Part shown: one piece after another, positions 18,327 through 27,974 of the stretch
How the letters are laid out: every line of letters starts with the position of its first letter
Numbering within the stretch: the first letter of the stretch is position 1
Assembly (NCBI GenBank): GCA_022843805.1
Contig: JALHMY010000048.1
Span: 1 to 64,000 of the forward strand
DNA length: 64,000 nt
Source: Fuerstiella sp.
GTDB taxonomy: Bacteria > Planctomycetota > Planctomycetia > Planctomycetales > Planctomycetaceae
Direction of reading: 5' to 3'
Notes under the pieces: model-generated
The model's input: the letters and a program-made list of their open reading frames with translations, nothing else
Databases searched by the model: none
Told to the model about the DNA's origin: nothing
Made by a program: the position numbers and the translations under genes

Positions 18327-20204
18327 TCAAACGTGACCGCTTGCGGTATAAACAGACTCCCGCTCAGCGTCCGGAACTGCGGCAGCGATCGCCTGCATGA
18401 GCGCCTCTCTTCCCACAGGCGGTTCAATCTGCCATGAAATCACTGCCGTTCGTTTTGAGTGTTGCGATACAACTTCCTGAATATAGCGTGCTTCATGTCG
18501 CTGTCGTTCAATGAGCAGAGGATCAGTGACATGCAGCGGTGACAGGCTCTGATTGATCACCCAGGCGTAAGGTTCAATTTCTGCTCTGCGCAGGTCTCGC
18601 TGTAACTGAGCCGCTTCGTGCACGGGGGTGGCTTCCGGGAGCGTCACGATCAGAACACGCGTGAAGTTCGGATCCCGCAGGCGAGGCAGCAGATTTTGTA
18701 CGGCCTCGGGCATGCCACTTGTTTGACGCGTGACTTCGCGATGATACGCCAGAGCAGAATCAAGCAGCAGCACTGTGTGCCCCGTGGGCGCTGTATCCAG
18801 AACGACGAACCGATTTGTTCCCTCGGCGACGGCGTCCGCAAAGGCTCGAAAAACAGCAATTTCCTCTGTGCAGGGTGATCGCAGATCTTCGGCCAGCAGT
18901 GCTTTTCCCGCCTCATCCAGCCCGGCTCCCGCGGTCTGCATCACTTCATTTGAATAGCGAGCTGTTTCGACGATGGGATCAATACGGCTGACCGTCAGGC
19001 CGGGCGTGGTCTCTCCGGCAACGGCCGCCGCGATATGTGCAGCGGGGTCAGTCGTTGAAAGATGCACGTCAAAGCCGCGGTCGGCGAGTGCAATAGCGAC
19101 GGCCGCCGCGACCGTCGTCTTTCCTACTCCACCTTTTCCCATCGCCAGTATCACACCATGGCCCGGTGCGGCAAGATCGTCCATCATGGCCGACAATGAC
19201 ATCTGCGATGGTGCTATGGCCGACAATGGCAGCGGCAGCTCAGCTCGATTCCTGACCGCATCGGCAGCAGGTTTTTTCGTCTCCTGTTCTGCTGGTAATT
19301 GAGGAAGATCTGTTGGTGTTAGTGGATTGCGAGCCAGATCCCGCAGTGCGGCAATGCCAGGAACGCCACCCGCCGTCAAGGGAATCATCGTGCGAGGCAG
19401 ATCTTTCAGAACCTCGGGCATATCATGAATCGCTTTTTCACCCCTCTGCTGCATTGCCACCGCGAACGGGTCGCTGTTGTCATTCGCATGAAAAACTGCG
19501 TTGATCACCAGGTGCTGATTGCTGACACCCAGCGCCATAAGTTCGCCACTTGTGCGGGCAGCTTCACGAAACGCGGTGGTCTCCGCGCGTGTCACCAGGA
19601 TCAGCGTGGTTGTGGCAGGATCGCTCAGCGCGCGCACGGTTTCCTGATACAGCTTCTGCTGAGTCTGCAGACCGGCGAGCGGACCGAGACACGACGTTCC
19701 TGTAGTGTTGGACTCCATAAACCCTGACCAGGCCGACGGCAGGGTGAGCAGTCGCAGAGTATGGCCGGTGGGTGCTGTGTCAAAAATGACGTGATCAAAC
19801 CGGGATGTCTCAGCTGCATCTCCAAGCAGCCGGGAAAATTCATCAAAGGCGGCGATTTCCAGAGTGCAGGATCCGGAAAACTGTTCCTCCATGCTGGCGA
19901 CAGCGGCTGCAGGCAGCAGGTTTCGGTACGGCCCCACCATGCGTTCACGGTATTCAGCCGCTGACTTCTCCGGATCCAGATTCATCGCAAAAAGATTTGG
20001 AATCGAGGGAATCGGAGTGGGATGATTCTGCAGTGGAGTTTCAAGTACTTCATCCAGATTCGAAGCGGGATCGGTCGATACCAGCAGGACACGTTTGCCG
20101 ACATCCGCCAGGCGGACGGCGGTCACACAGGCGATCGACGTTTTGCCAACTCCTCCCTTGCCGGTAAAGAAAAGATTTCGAGCAGGATGTTGAAGGAATT
20201 CCAT
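18327..20204 (-). CDS. arsA: Arsenical pump-driving ATPase (ArsA), two-domain form
   Basis: About 625 residues from the ATG at 20202-20204 (MEFLQHPARNLFF); the upstream in-frame extension to 20240 lacks support and would overlap the preceding stop. Both halves have a P-loop (FFTGKGGVGKTS near residue 16; MGKGGVGKTTVAAAVAIAL near residue 350) and the signature DTAPTGHTL (twice: near residues 146 and 450). The canonical E. coli ArsA is 583 residues. ArsA binds arsenite brought by ArsD and energises the ArsB or Acr3 efflux permease; no such permease is present in the window. It starts 26 bp downstream of the arsM-arsD fusion gene, so they are co-transcribed. Confidence 0.9.
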   Translation of the reverse strand: MEFLQHPARNLFFTGKGGVGKTSIACVTAVRLADVGKRVLLVSTDPASNLDEVLETPLQNHPTPIPSIPNLFAMNLDPEKSAAEYRERMVGPYRNLLPAAAVASMEEQFSGSCTLEIAAFDEFSRLLGDAAETSRFDHVIFDTAPTGHTLRLLTLPSAWSGFMESNTTGTSCLGPLAGLQTQQKLYQETVRALSDPATTTLILVTRAETTAFREAARTSGELMALGVSNQHLVINAVFHANDNSDPFAVAMQQRGEKAIHDMPEVLKDLPRTMIPLTAGGVPGIAALRDLARNPLTPTDLPQLPAEQETKKPAADAVRNRAELPLPLSAIAPSQMSLSAMMDDLAAPGHGVILAMGKGGVGKTTVAAAVAIALADRGFDVHLSTTDPAAHIAAAVAGETTPGLTVSRIDPIVETARYSNEVMQTAGAGLDEAGKALLAEDLRSPCTEEIAVFRAFADAVAEGTNRFVVLDTAPTGHTVLLLDSALAYHREVTRQTSGMPEAVQNLLPRLRDPNFTRVLIVTLPEATPVHEAAQLQRDLRRAEIEPYAWVINQSLSPLHVTDPLLIERQRHEARYIQEVVSQHSKRTAVISWQIEPPVGREALMQAIAAAVPDAERESVYTASGHV

Positions 20205-20230
20205 GGATGAGGTCCTGTTTCGACAGAGGT

Positions 20231-21553
20231 TTAGCAACAACCAGTTGTGCCGCTGCAGCAGCCCTGATCAGCAATCGGAAGAGCGGTCGCCTTTGCGGCA
20301 ACTCCACCCGTCCACATGTCAAGCATCTCACGCGACGGATAGATTCCCCGGCTGACAACAATGCCATTGACAATCACAACTGGCAGGACGTCCGTACCCT
20401 TTGTTGAAAGCAGCGAATGAATCTCCGGATTCTTAATGAAAGCGTCCGGCTGCTGTGCCAGATTGAATCGTTCCACCGTGTGGCCGGCAGTCTTGAGGTT
20501 ATCCAGGTCCGCGGCAAATCGCGGAAGAACAGGATCCACCTGCGGTCCGCAGACTCCCGTCGAGCAGCACATGGGTTTGTCATAAATCTGAATCGTCTTC
20601 ATTTGTGAAGCTTTCTGTGTTCTATCGTGTTGGAATTCGTTTAAAACTCGACTGTCCAGAGAATATGTGTGCTCTGGCGGCACACTGCGCGAGGTGACGG
20701 TCGCATAGACTCGTACGCTCGCCGCATAGGCGTTTGCATCAAAATCCTGCATTATCTGTGCCAGCCCATCGTGAATGGACAGGTCTTTCCTTTCGCTGGT
20801 ATCGGTGTTGCCCGTTCCGGCACAGCATGCTGACGCCGGTTCTGCTGAACAGCAACCAGAGGAACCAGCCTGAGAATAGACGTTCAGATCGGCACCTGTG
20901 TCACTAACGACAACAGCGTCGAATCCGGCCTGTCGCAGAAGTCGTTCGTATTCAGAAATGTGCAGGGCACCGGCGATGCAGCCGACATATGCCTGCAGAC
21001 TGTCTGCAATCGCCGGAGGCAGTGGTTGTCGCAGAGCAATATCACTGATCGAAATGCGACCACCCGGTTTGAGCACTCTCAGCATTTCCCTGAAAACTTT
21101 GGATTTATCGGCAGCCAGATTGATCACGCAGTTACTCAGGATGCAGTCGACAGACTGATCAGGAAGTGGAAGCTGATCAATGTGAGCCTGATGAAATTGG
21201 ACATTGGTCGCCCCGACCCTCACGGCTCCTTTTCGAGCCCGATCGATCATCTCGGCGGTCATATCAATGCCGATGGCCTTTCCCTCAGGTCCCACAAGTT
21301 TCGCTGCCAGAAGGACGTCCAGTCCGCCACCGCACCCCAGATCCACCACAACTTCTCCCGGTCTGAGTGCCGCGACCGCTACTGGGTTGCCACAGGATAA
21401 GCCCATGTTGGCCTCTGACGGCAATGAGGCGAGTTCTTCTTCCGAGTAACCAAAGGCCTCTGCAACCGATCTGACTGCAGCCGAATCGTTGGAAAGGCTG
21501 CTTCGGGCAACGTCCGCGTATTTGTTTCGAACCGTTTCAGTAATTGATGTCAT
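20231..21553 (-). CDS. Arsenite methyltransferase fused to ArsD metallochaperone (ArsM-ArsD)
   Basis: Start ATG at 21551-21553 ([19 protein letters not shown]) with GGGAAGAG 6 bases upstream; the codon further upstream at 21574 is a TTG. About 440 residues. Residues 1-270 are an ArsM methyltransferase: [20 protein letters not shown] (SAM motif I), [12 protein letters not shown] (Cys of the As(III)-binding set), and [19 protein letters not shown] (second Cys), then a Cys-rich tail [16 protein letters not shown]. Residues about 325-440 are Ars[20 protein letters not shown] with the Cys pair plus Cys, [28 protein letters not shown] and C-terminal vicinal Cys pairs ([10 protein letters not shown]). 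The usual genes are separate. One polypeptide would couple As(III) delivery to methylation and to ArsA. Operon with arsA, preceded by arsR. Confidence 0.9.
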   Translation of the reverse strand: MTSITETVRNKYADVARSSLSNDSAAVRSVAEAFGYSEEELASLPSEANMGLSCGNPVAVAALRPGEVVVDLGCGGGLDVLLAAKLVGPEGKAIGIDMTAEMIDRARKGAVRVGATNVQFHQAHIDQLPLPDQSVDCILSNCVINLAADKSKVFREMLRVLKPGGRISISDIALRQPLPPAIADSLQAYVGCIAGALHISEYERLLRQAGFDAVVVSDTGADLNVYSQAGSSGCCSAEPASACCAGTGNTDTSERKDLSIHDGLAQIMQDFDANAYAASVRVYATVTSRSVPPEHTYSLDSRVLNEFQHDRTQKASQMKTIQIYDKPMCCSTGVCGPQVDPVLPRFAADLDNLKTAGHTVERFNLAQQPDAFIKNPEIHSLLSTKGTDVLPVVIVNGIVVSRGIYPSREMLDMWTGGVAAKATALPIADQGCCSGTTGCC

Positions 21554-21638
21554 GAAGGCTCTTCCCTTTTGCAAAAACAGCCATCGGTAATCGGCGAATT
21601 ACGATAGATTTGAATGATAAAAAATGGTGATTGAGTAC

Positions 21639-21743
21639 TAAGGACGTGGCGAACAATAAGTTACCGCTATAGTCGCCTTTCGCTCCGCGAAAGAGCATCC
21701 TTTTGCGGAGCAAAAGGCGACACTTATTGTCTGACAGCGCCTA
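21639..21743. mobile_element. MITE-like palindromic element, copy 2 (complete)
   Basis: Full-length copy of about 105 bp between arsR and the arsM-arsD gene. Ends: AGGACGTGGCGAACAATAAG on the left and CTTATTGTCTGACAGCGCCT on the right; read inward they match at about 14 of 20 positions, with the inner ACAATAAG identical. Between them lie the palindrome GTCGCCTTTCGCTCCGCGAAAG and CTTTTGCGGAGCAAAAGGCGAC with a 6-base loop. Because it lies inside the ars operon it may affect read-through from arsR. Confidence 0.85.
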
Positions 21744-21925
21744 AACACGGCTGATAGTGACTCGAAGTGAAGTCACGAGAGTGACTCGTCGCGATTCAAG
21801 TGACAATTCGAGAGCGGTCGATCTGCGGCGTCATCACTCCTCGACGACATTTGTCGCCTCGTCGCTCTTCCTTGCAGCTCAACCACTCTCGACACAACGC
21901 GGCCACGGAGGTTTTGTTAGGGGTT

Positions 21926-22288
21926 CTAAAGTGACCCGACCAGAGCTTTCAATGCAGAGAGGTTTTCGGGATTGATACAATAACAAACTCGAGGACCGTC
22001 CACTTCGCCCTGAACGAGGCCCGATTCTTTCAGGATCTTCAGATGCTGGGAGACGGTGGACTGAGCGAGAGGCATCTCGTCAACGATTTCACCACAGACG
22101 CACGTATTGCGACTGATGAGAAGCCGCACAATGCGCACTCGAGCAGGATGTGCAATAGCCCATGCCAGAGTTGCCAGCTGTTCGGCCGACTGATCGGGTG
22201 GCAGTGGACACGGGTTCGTGTCGCTGCAGCACGCCGTCTTTTTAGATGTCCTGTTCGCTGCCATCATTCCTGCTGCCATTATTTCCAT
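21926..22288 (-). CDS. arsR: ArsR/SmtB-family arsenic-responsive repressor
   Basis: Up to 120 residues from the ATG at 22286-22288; internal ATGs at residues 4, 8 and 9 are alternative starts. Winged helix: residues about 37-117 with [18 protein letters not shown], then [27 protein letters not shown] (the C-x-C that binds As(III) in the ELCVCDL-type motif) and [15 protein letters not shown]. The N-terminus has another Cys pair ([10 protein letters not shown]). It should repress the ars operon and release on As(III) or Sb(III). It is the first gene of the minus-strand cluster arsR, arsM-arsD, arsA; a MITE copy separates it from arsM-arsD. A palindrome just upstream is the likely operator. Confidence 0.9.
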   Translation of the reverse strand: MEIMAAGMMAANRTSKKTACCSDTNPCPLPPDQSAEQLATLAWAIAHPARVRIVRLLISRNTCVCGEIVDEMPLAQSTVSQHLKILKESGLVQGEVDGPRVCYCINPENLSALKALVGSL

Positions 22289-22296
22289 GAAATGTT

Positions 22297-22314
22297 TATC
22301 GTCGATATACGATA
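22297..22314. promoter_or_regulatory. Candidate ArsR operator
   Basis: TATCGTCGATATACGATA is an 18-bp inverted repeat with 6-bp arms (TATCGT and ACGATA) centred 17 bp upstream of the arsR start, in the arsR-hrpA divergent spacer. Position and symmetry fit an autoregulatory site of an ArsR-type repressor; the binding itself is inferred. Confidence 0.5.
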
Positions 22315-22408
22315 GGCGACTGTATTCGTTTTGTCAAGAAGTGCTGTTCGCGATTTTCTTCTTACTGCGAGACCTGTCGGAAGCACAAATGACCGCTATG
22401 ATTACGGG

Positions 22409-25400
22409 ATGTCAAAGCTGAGGGATCTGGAAGCAGCGATCGAATCGGCCATGCACGCCGATCAATTTATTCTGCGTAAACTGCTGCGCTCAGCCCAGCA
22501 GACGGAAAAAGCTGGCAATTCAGCGGAAAGACAAATTGAAAAGCTTCAGAAGCAGCTCCATAAGTCCTGTCAGCTGCGAGATTTACGCAAAAATCTGAAG
22601 CCACGAATCACGTGGGATCATCAGCTTCCGGTGGTGGAACGGCGTCAGGAAATTGCGGACGCCATCAGGAATCATCAGGTCGTTGTCGTCTGCGGGGAAA
22701 CGGGTTCCGGAAAATCGACTCAACTGCCCAAAATCTGCCTGGAACTTGGCAGAGGAATCGGCGGAGTTATCGGTCACACTCAGCCTCGCCGCATCGCTGC
22801 TCGCTCAATTGCAGCTCGAGTTGCTGATGAGCTGAACTGTCAGGTTGGAAAAGAAGTTGGCTTTCGAATTCGCTTTAACGACACGACTGGTCCGCAGACT
22901 CTTGTCCGCCTGATGACCGACGGCATCATGCTGGCAGAAACTCAGACTGATCGATTTCTCGACCAGTATGACACGATTATTGTCGACGAAGCCCATGAAC
23001 GATCACTGAATATCGATTTTCTGCTCGGCTACTTAAAGCGTTTGCTTCCAAAGCGGCGTGACCTGCGACTGATTATTACATCGGCCACAATCGATGCCGA
23101 ACGATTTGCCAGCCATTTCGGGGAGCACAATCGACCAGCCCCGGTGTTGCTCGTTTCCGGTCGTACCTGGCCTGTGGAGATCCGATACCGCCCGCTTGAA
23201 GAGGATGGAAGTTCTTCTTTTCGAACGGAACCGGCAAGGGGAAATCGTGATGCGGCAGGACGACAGAATCGGACGGCTTCTGAGGACGGGGAGCCTCGTG
23301 ACTGGCTGGACGCTGTCGTGGAAGCAGTCGAAGAACTGGCGTCCATCGATTCAGGCCATATTCTGGTGTTTCTGCCTACGGAACGCGATATCCGTGAGAC
23401 TGACAGGAAGCTGAGCGGTCGACGATTCCCCGGGGATTCGCATCAGCATCCGACCGAAATTGTGCCGTTGTATGGTCGCCTCTCGACGGGAGACCAGGAC
23501 AAAGTCTTTCGGCCATATTCACATCGGCGGATTGTGCTGGCCACCAACGTGGCTGAATCATCTCTGACGGTGCCAGGCATTCGTTACGTTGTGGATACGG
23601 GCACAGCAAGAATCAGTCGCTATTCGGCTCGTTCCCGAATGCAGCGGCTTCCGATTGAAGCGGTATCACAGGCATCAGCCAGCCAGCGAGCTGGACGCTG
23701 TGGTCGAGTCGGTCCGGGAATCTGCATTCGACTTTACAGCGAGCAGGACTTCCTGAGCCGGGAAACATTTACTTCTCCGGAAATCCAGCGAACCAATCTG
23801 GCAGCCGTGATTTTGCGGACCATTGCTCTGCAGCTTGGCAATATTGACGACTTTCCATTTCTGGACCCTCCGCGAACAACGACTGTCCGCGAAGGCTATA
23901 AGACTCTGGAGGAACTGGGGGCGATTAGTCCGGAAGGTCAGCTGACGGAATACGGTCGCCGGATGGCGAGACTGCCTGTCGATCCCCGGATCAGTCGCAT
24001 GATCCTGGCTGCGGTGGAGGAGCAGGCTGTTCCCGAAGTTCTTGCAATTGCCGCTGTGCTGGAGTCGCAGGATCCGCGAGAACGTCCGCTCGAAAAGCAG
24101 CAGCAGGCCGACGAAGCCCATGCTCAGTTTAAGAATCGTGATTCCGACTTTCTGACATTGCTGACTTTGTGGGATGTCTGGCATGAACGCAGTGCCAAAC
24201 TGTCGGGAGGGCAGCTTCGAAAGTGGTGTCAGCAGAATTTCATTTCATGGCTTCGAATGCGTGAATGGATTGACGTGCATCGGCAACTGCGCGAATTGCT
24301 GGCCGACAGCGAGGATCCGGCACTTCGCAAAGCCGCTGCACTTCATTCACAAAACGATCGTCGCAATGACTACGCCGCTATTCATCGTTCGCTCATGACC
24401 GGTTTACTGGCCAATCTGGCCATGCAAACCCCGGAAGGCGAATATCTCGGAGCCGGTGGAAACAAGCTGACCATCTGGCCTGGTTCGTCTCTTTCTCCAA
24501 AGGGGCCAAAATGGTTTGTGGCGTCGGAACTTGTTGAAACCAGCAAACGCTTCGCCCGTACAGTTGCTCGAATTCAACCCGAATGGATTGAGCCGCTGGC
24601 CGGGCATCTTGTCAGTCGTGAGTACTCCGAGCCGCACTGGGACTCGAAAGCCGGCAATGTGATGGCTTTTGAAAAGGTGTCACTGTGGGGACTCCCGATT
24701 GTACCGCGCCGCAAAGTGTCCTATGCGCGAGTCAACCCGGTCAAATCGCGTGAAATGCTGATTCAGCATGGACTCGTGGAAATGGGATTGCTGCACGGCT
24801 CCACCGAAGACGATCGGGAGTCTGATTACGCGGAGGAAGAGGAACTTCTGAGCCGCGGAAATGTGTCCAGGATTACTCCAGGGCGTGCGGCGGCATCCGG
24901 GAAAAAGGGGAATGCAAAGAATAAAGGTTGGGAAAACGAGTTTCCATTTCTTCGACATAACCACAACGTGCTGCAGGAAGTCCAGGATCTGCAGCACCGA
25001 ACTCGTCGGCATGATCTGATGCCCGCAGACGAAGTTCTGTTTGAATTCTATCATACGCAGATTCCCGAGGACGCGGTCGATCGCGACCGACTGCGACGAT
25101 GGTATCAGCGAGCGTCCGGTCGAAATGCCGGTCTTCTGCAGTTTCATATTAATCAGTTTACGCATCAGTCTGACCGCGATGAGCAGGCTGCCGCATTTCC
25201 GGAGACTGCTCAGTTCGGAACCATGACACTGCCGCTGACTTATCAGCTGGATCCGGGGCAGGAGGCTGACGGTGTGACAGTCACAGTTCCCGTCGAAGGG
25301 CTGGGGCAGCTTTCGGAGTCTCGGTTAGGCTGGCTTGTTCCGGGACTGCTGGAACAGAAAATTCTTGCTCTGGTTCGATCTCTGCCAAAATCTTTGCGGC

Positions 25401-26566
25401 GTCATTTTGTTCCCGCTCCGGATACGGCCAGTCTTGTTGTTGGACAGCTGAAGTTTGGCCACGGCGATCTGTTTTCGGCTGTTGCCACTCGGCTTTCCGA
25501 GATCAGTGGTGAAGTTGTTGATGCTCGAGTCTTTGATCTGAGTACCCTGCCCGAACATCTGCGGTTCAATATTCGGGCCGTCAGTGATCAGAAAACGGTG
25601 GTGGCCGAAGGTCGGGATCTTCAGCAGTTGCGTACGTCGCTGGTGACCAAACATCAGCAGGCGGTAGTCGTTCAGGGGCCTTCTCCGGAAGAGCAGCAAT
25701 GGCATCGCAAAGGATTTACCTCGTGGGAATTCTCCGACGTTCCGGAAACCATCAGCATTGAACGTGCGGGTATGAAGCTTTCCGCTTTTCCGGCCGTACG
25801 AGATGATATTGAAACTGTCGGACTTACTCTCTGCCAGACACTCGGCGAAGCCAATGCTGTTCATCGACGTGGTCTGCGACGTCTGGTGCTTCTGGTCGAC
25901 AGAAAGCGAATTCGAACTCAAATCGACCACCTTCCTCAGATCGGTCAGATTCGTTTGTTGTCAGCCGCTGTTAAAGGGATCGATGTTACCAGTCAGCTGA
26001 TGCTGCTGATGTCTGATCGAGCCTATATGGCAGATGCAAAGCTGCCTCGTACCTCCGCCATGTTTAATCAGACTTTGCAGCAGGGCCGCAATCGTCTGAG
26101 TCTTGTCTCGCAGGAATTCGTTCAGTTTATGCCGAAACTGTTTGAACAGTTTCATGAAACTCGAAAGGCGCTGGAACAGGCAAAAGGGCCTGGTTGGGAC
26201 CTGCTGATACAGTCGATGAAGCAGCAGCTGAGTGGACTGGTCCACAGTTCTTTCCTGATTGATACTCCGTGGCCATGGCTCATTCAGTATCCGAGATATC
26301 TGATGGCCATCCGCCAGCGACTGCTGCGTCTGGCATCCGGCGGTTTAAAGACCGAGACGAACCTTGAAAGCGAATTCGTTCCGTGGCGGCAGCGCTACGA
26401 AAAGCGTCTTGAAGAACATCGCCGTCAGCACATTCTCGACCCGATGCTGGAACATTACCGATGGATGCTGGAAGAGTTTCGAGTTTCTCTGTTTGCACAG
26501 AAACTGGGAACAGCCATCCCTGTTTCCACGAAGAAGCTGGAAGAACACTGGGCCAGAATCAGCTAA
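22409..26566 (+). CDS. hrpA: ATP-dependent RNA helicase HrpA
   Basis: 1385 residues from the ATG at 22409 (MSKLRDLEAAIESAM); the frame is open to 22331 but the N-terminal extension has no family match. DEAH-box motifs in order: GETGSGKSTQLPK (Walker A), TQPRRIAARS, IIVDEAHERSLN (DEAH), TSATIDAERF (SAT), TNVAESSLTVPGI, and QRAGRCGRVGPG (motif VI). After these come the HA2 and OB-fold regions and a large C-terminal domain (DUF3418-type, FNLDWR-like patterns) in which RKVSYARVNPVKSRE is clear. HrpA acts on mRNA or ribosomes. A monocistronic gene, followed at once by a MITE copy whose end overlaps the TAA. Confidence 0.92.
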   Translation: MSKLRDLEAAIESAMHADQFILRKLLRSAQQTEKAGNSAERQIEKLQKQLHKSCQLRDLRKNLKPRITWDHQLPVVERRQEIADAIRNHQVVVVCGETGSGKSTQLPKICLELGRGIGGVIGHTQPRRIAARSIAARVADELNCQVGKEVGFRIRFNDTTGPQTLVRLMTDGIMLAETQTDRFLDQYDTIIVDEAHERSLNIDFLLGYLKRLLPKRRDLRLIITSATIDAERFASHFGEHNRPAPVLLVSGRTWPVEIRYRPLEEDGSSSFRTEPARGNRDAAGRQNRTASEDGEPRDWLDAVVEAVEELASIDSGHILVFLPTERDIRETDRKLSGRRFPGDSHQHPTEIVPLYGRLSTGDQDKVFRPYSHRRIVLATNVAESSLTVPGIRYVVDTGTARISRYSARSRMQRLPIEAVSQASASQRAGRCGRVGPGICIRLYSEQDFLSRETFTSPEIQRTNLAAVILRTIALQLGNIDDFPFLDPPRTTTVREGYKTLEELGAISPEGQLTEYGRRMARLPVDPRISRMILAAVEEQAVPEVLAIAAVLESQDPRERPLEKQQQADEAHAQFKNRDSDFLTLLTLWDVWHERSAKLSGGQLRKWCQQNFISWLRMREWIDVHRQLRELLADSEDPALRKAAALHSQNDRRNDYAAIHRSLMTGLLANLAMQTPEGEYLGAGGNKLTIWPGSSLSPKGPKWFVASELVETSKRFARTVARIQPEWIEPLAGHLVSREYSEPHWDSKAGNVMAFEKVSLWGLPIVPRRKVSYARVNPVKSREMLIQHGLVEMGLLHGSTEDDRESDYAEEEELLSRGNVSRITPGRAAASGKKGNAKNKGWENEFPFLRHNHNVLQEVQDLQHRTRRHDLMPADEVLFEFYHTQIPEDAVDRDRLRRWYQRASGRNAGLLQFHINQFTHQSDRDEQAAAFPETAQFGTMTLPLTYQLDPGQEADGVTVTVPVEGLGQLSESRLGWLVPGLLEQKILALVRSLPKSLRRHFVPAPDTASLVVGQLKFGHGDLFSAVATRLSEISGEVVDARVFDLSTLPEHLRFNIRAVSDQKTVVAEGRDLQQLRTSLVTKHQQAVVVQGPSPEEQQWHRKGFTSWEFSDVPETISIERAGMKLSAFPAVRDDIETVGLTLCQTLGEANAVHRRGLRRLVLLVDRKRIRTQIDHLPQIGQIRLLSAAVKGIDVTSQLMLLMSDRAYMADAKLPRTSAMFNQTLQQGRNRLSLVSQEFVQFMPKLFEQFHETRKALEQAKGPGWDLLIQSMKQQLSGLVHSSFLIDTPWPWLIQYPRYLMAIRQRLLRLASGGLKTETNLESEFVPWRQRYEKRLEEHRRQHILDPMLEHYRWMLEEFRVSLFAQKLGTAIPVSTKKLEEHWARIS

Positions 26567-26669
26567 GGCGCTGTCAGACAATAAATGTCGCCTTTTGCTC
26601 CGCAAAAGAGTGCTCTTTCGCGGAGCGAAAGGCGACTATGGCGGTAACTTATTGTTTTCCAGGTCCTAA
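26566..26669. mobile_element. MITE-like palindromic element, copy 3 (inverted orientation)
   Basis: About 104 bp starting in the TAA stop of hrpA (TAAGGCGCTG). It carries GTCGCCTTTTGCTCCGCAAAAG ... CTCTTTCGCGGAGCGAAAGGCGAC and ends ...ACTTATTGTTTTCCAGGTCCT. Opposite orientation to copies 1 and 2. It may also act as a transcription terminator of hrpA. Confidence 0.85.
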
Positions 26670-26742
26670 AGTCGCCTCGTCTGTATCCCTCCCCATCCTG
26701 AACGTACACGTCTGCAGCCCTTTAGTCGTGGATCCACGACAA

Positions 26743-27654
26743 TCAGGGATAGACATCGGCCTGAACGGGCTCGGATCCAAACAGTGCGGAAGCAAGTTTC
26801 TGGACGAGCTCCCCGAACAACGGCGTCTGGCGGAATTCTGCTGATCGCGGCTGAGCTTCAGGCACGACTATTTCTTCCACAATGCGTGTCGGACTGCCTC
26901 CAAGAACCAGAACACGATCGCTCATGAAAATTGCTTCGTGCAGATTATGAGTGACAAGAACTGATGAAAGCTTCTGGTCAGCATGGATGCGGGAAATATC
27001 CTGCTGCAACCGGATACGCATCAGGTCATCGACAGCCGCCAGAGGTTCATCAAGAAGCAGCAACTGGGGATCGGTCGCCAGTGCCCGGGCCAGCGACAGC
27101 CGCATCTGCATTCCTCCGGAGAGTTCCCCCGGACGTTTAGAAGCGTCGGCTTCCGCAAGACCCACCTGTTTCAGAAGACTCATATACCGGGATACGTCAC
27201 TGCGATTCACGGAGGCCTGTTTTCCAAGTTCCAGAGGCAGCGAAAGATTCTGAAGAGCCGTGCGCCATGGGAGCAGAGTCGGATGCTGGAAGACAAATCC
27301 AACTCTCGCCGCATGACTGCGCGAGGGCTGACGAACTTCGCTGGATTTCAACGCTGCAAACCCGTTGTCGGCTGCCAAAGAATTCTCACCAGCTGAGATG
27401 CTGCCGGAAGTCGGAACGAGCAGCCCGGCAATCAGTCTGAGAAGTGTGGATTTTCCACATCCTGAGGGCCCTGCCAGAGATAAAAACTCTCCCTGCCGCA
27501 AGTCAAGCGAAATCGGTCCCAAAACAGGAGCCGCACCTTCAGAAAATGACAGTGCGACATCCCGCAGTGACATGACCGCGACTTTGTCTCGCGCGTCTAA
27601 ATTGTCTCGCGCGTTGAATCTGTCTCGCTCTTTTAAATCGTCTGGTGGGACCAT
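26743..27654 (-). CDS. Orphan ABC transporter ATP-binding protein (nitrate/sulfonate/taurine type)
   Basis: 303 residues. Walker A AGPSGCGKSTLLRLIAG near residue 60, Q-loop FVFQHPTLLPWRTALQNLSL near 125, signature PGELSGGMQMRLSLARALA near 180, Walker B LLLLDEPLAAVD near 200, switch His in VLVTHNLHEAIFMSDR near 228. The LPWRTALQN pattern is characteristic of the SsuB/TauB/NrtD group, which imports aliphatic sulfonates or nitrate. No permease or binding protein is adjacent. The N-terminus (KERDRFNARDNLDARDKVAV) is a low-complexity charged stretch from three imperfect TGTCTCGCGC-like repeats; the ATG at residue 28 (MSLRDVALSF) may be the true start. Confidence 0.85.
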   Translation of the reverse strand: MVPPDDLKERDRFNARDNLDARDKVAVMSLRDVALSFSEGAAPVLGPISLDLRQGEFLSLAGPSGCGKSTLLRLIAGLLVPTSGSISAGENSLAADNGFAALKSSEVRQPSRSHAARVGFVFQHPTLLPWRTALQNLSLPLELGKQASVNRSDVSRYMSLLKQVGLAEADASKRPGELSGGMQMRLSLARALATDPQLLLLDEPLAAVDDLMRIRLQQDISRIHADQKLSSVLVTHNLHEAIFMSDRVLVLGGSPTRIVEEIVVPEAQPRSAEFRQTPLFGELVQKLASALFGSEPVQADVYP

Positions 27655-27974
27655 GAATGGCTCAGCTTCTCAGGCAGCAGTGAACATACACATCGTGCCT
27701 GTGGGTTTCGGCAGCGGAAGATGTGATCAGTTTTTTGACGGACAGGAAGAAAAGGGCGAACTGGATTCGATTTGTCCTGCCGGACGTCGCTCCCGCAGAC
27801 GTTGTAGCGTGGCCGGTACGGATTTCACACTGTAAAATTCGTTGTTCAGGAACACGTGATGAAACCTCGTGCCGCTTTTTCATATTCGGTATTCTGCCGC
27901 CACTTACGCACTCGTAAGATAACGCCGTCGATCCACAAATGACCTGGTGTTGAAATTCACGGAGCAGTCGCAGG
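27655..27974. other. Divergent spacer
   Basis: No gene recognised; presumably promoters of the ABC gene and the SDR gene. Confidence 0.4.
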
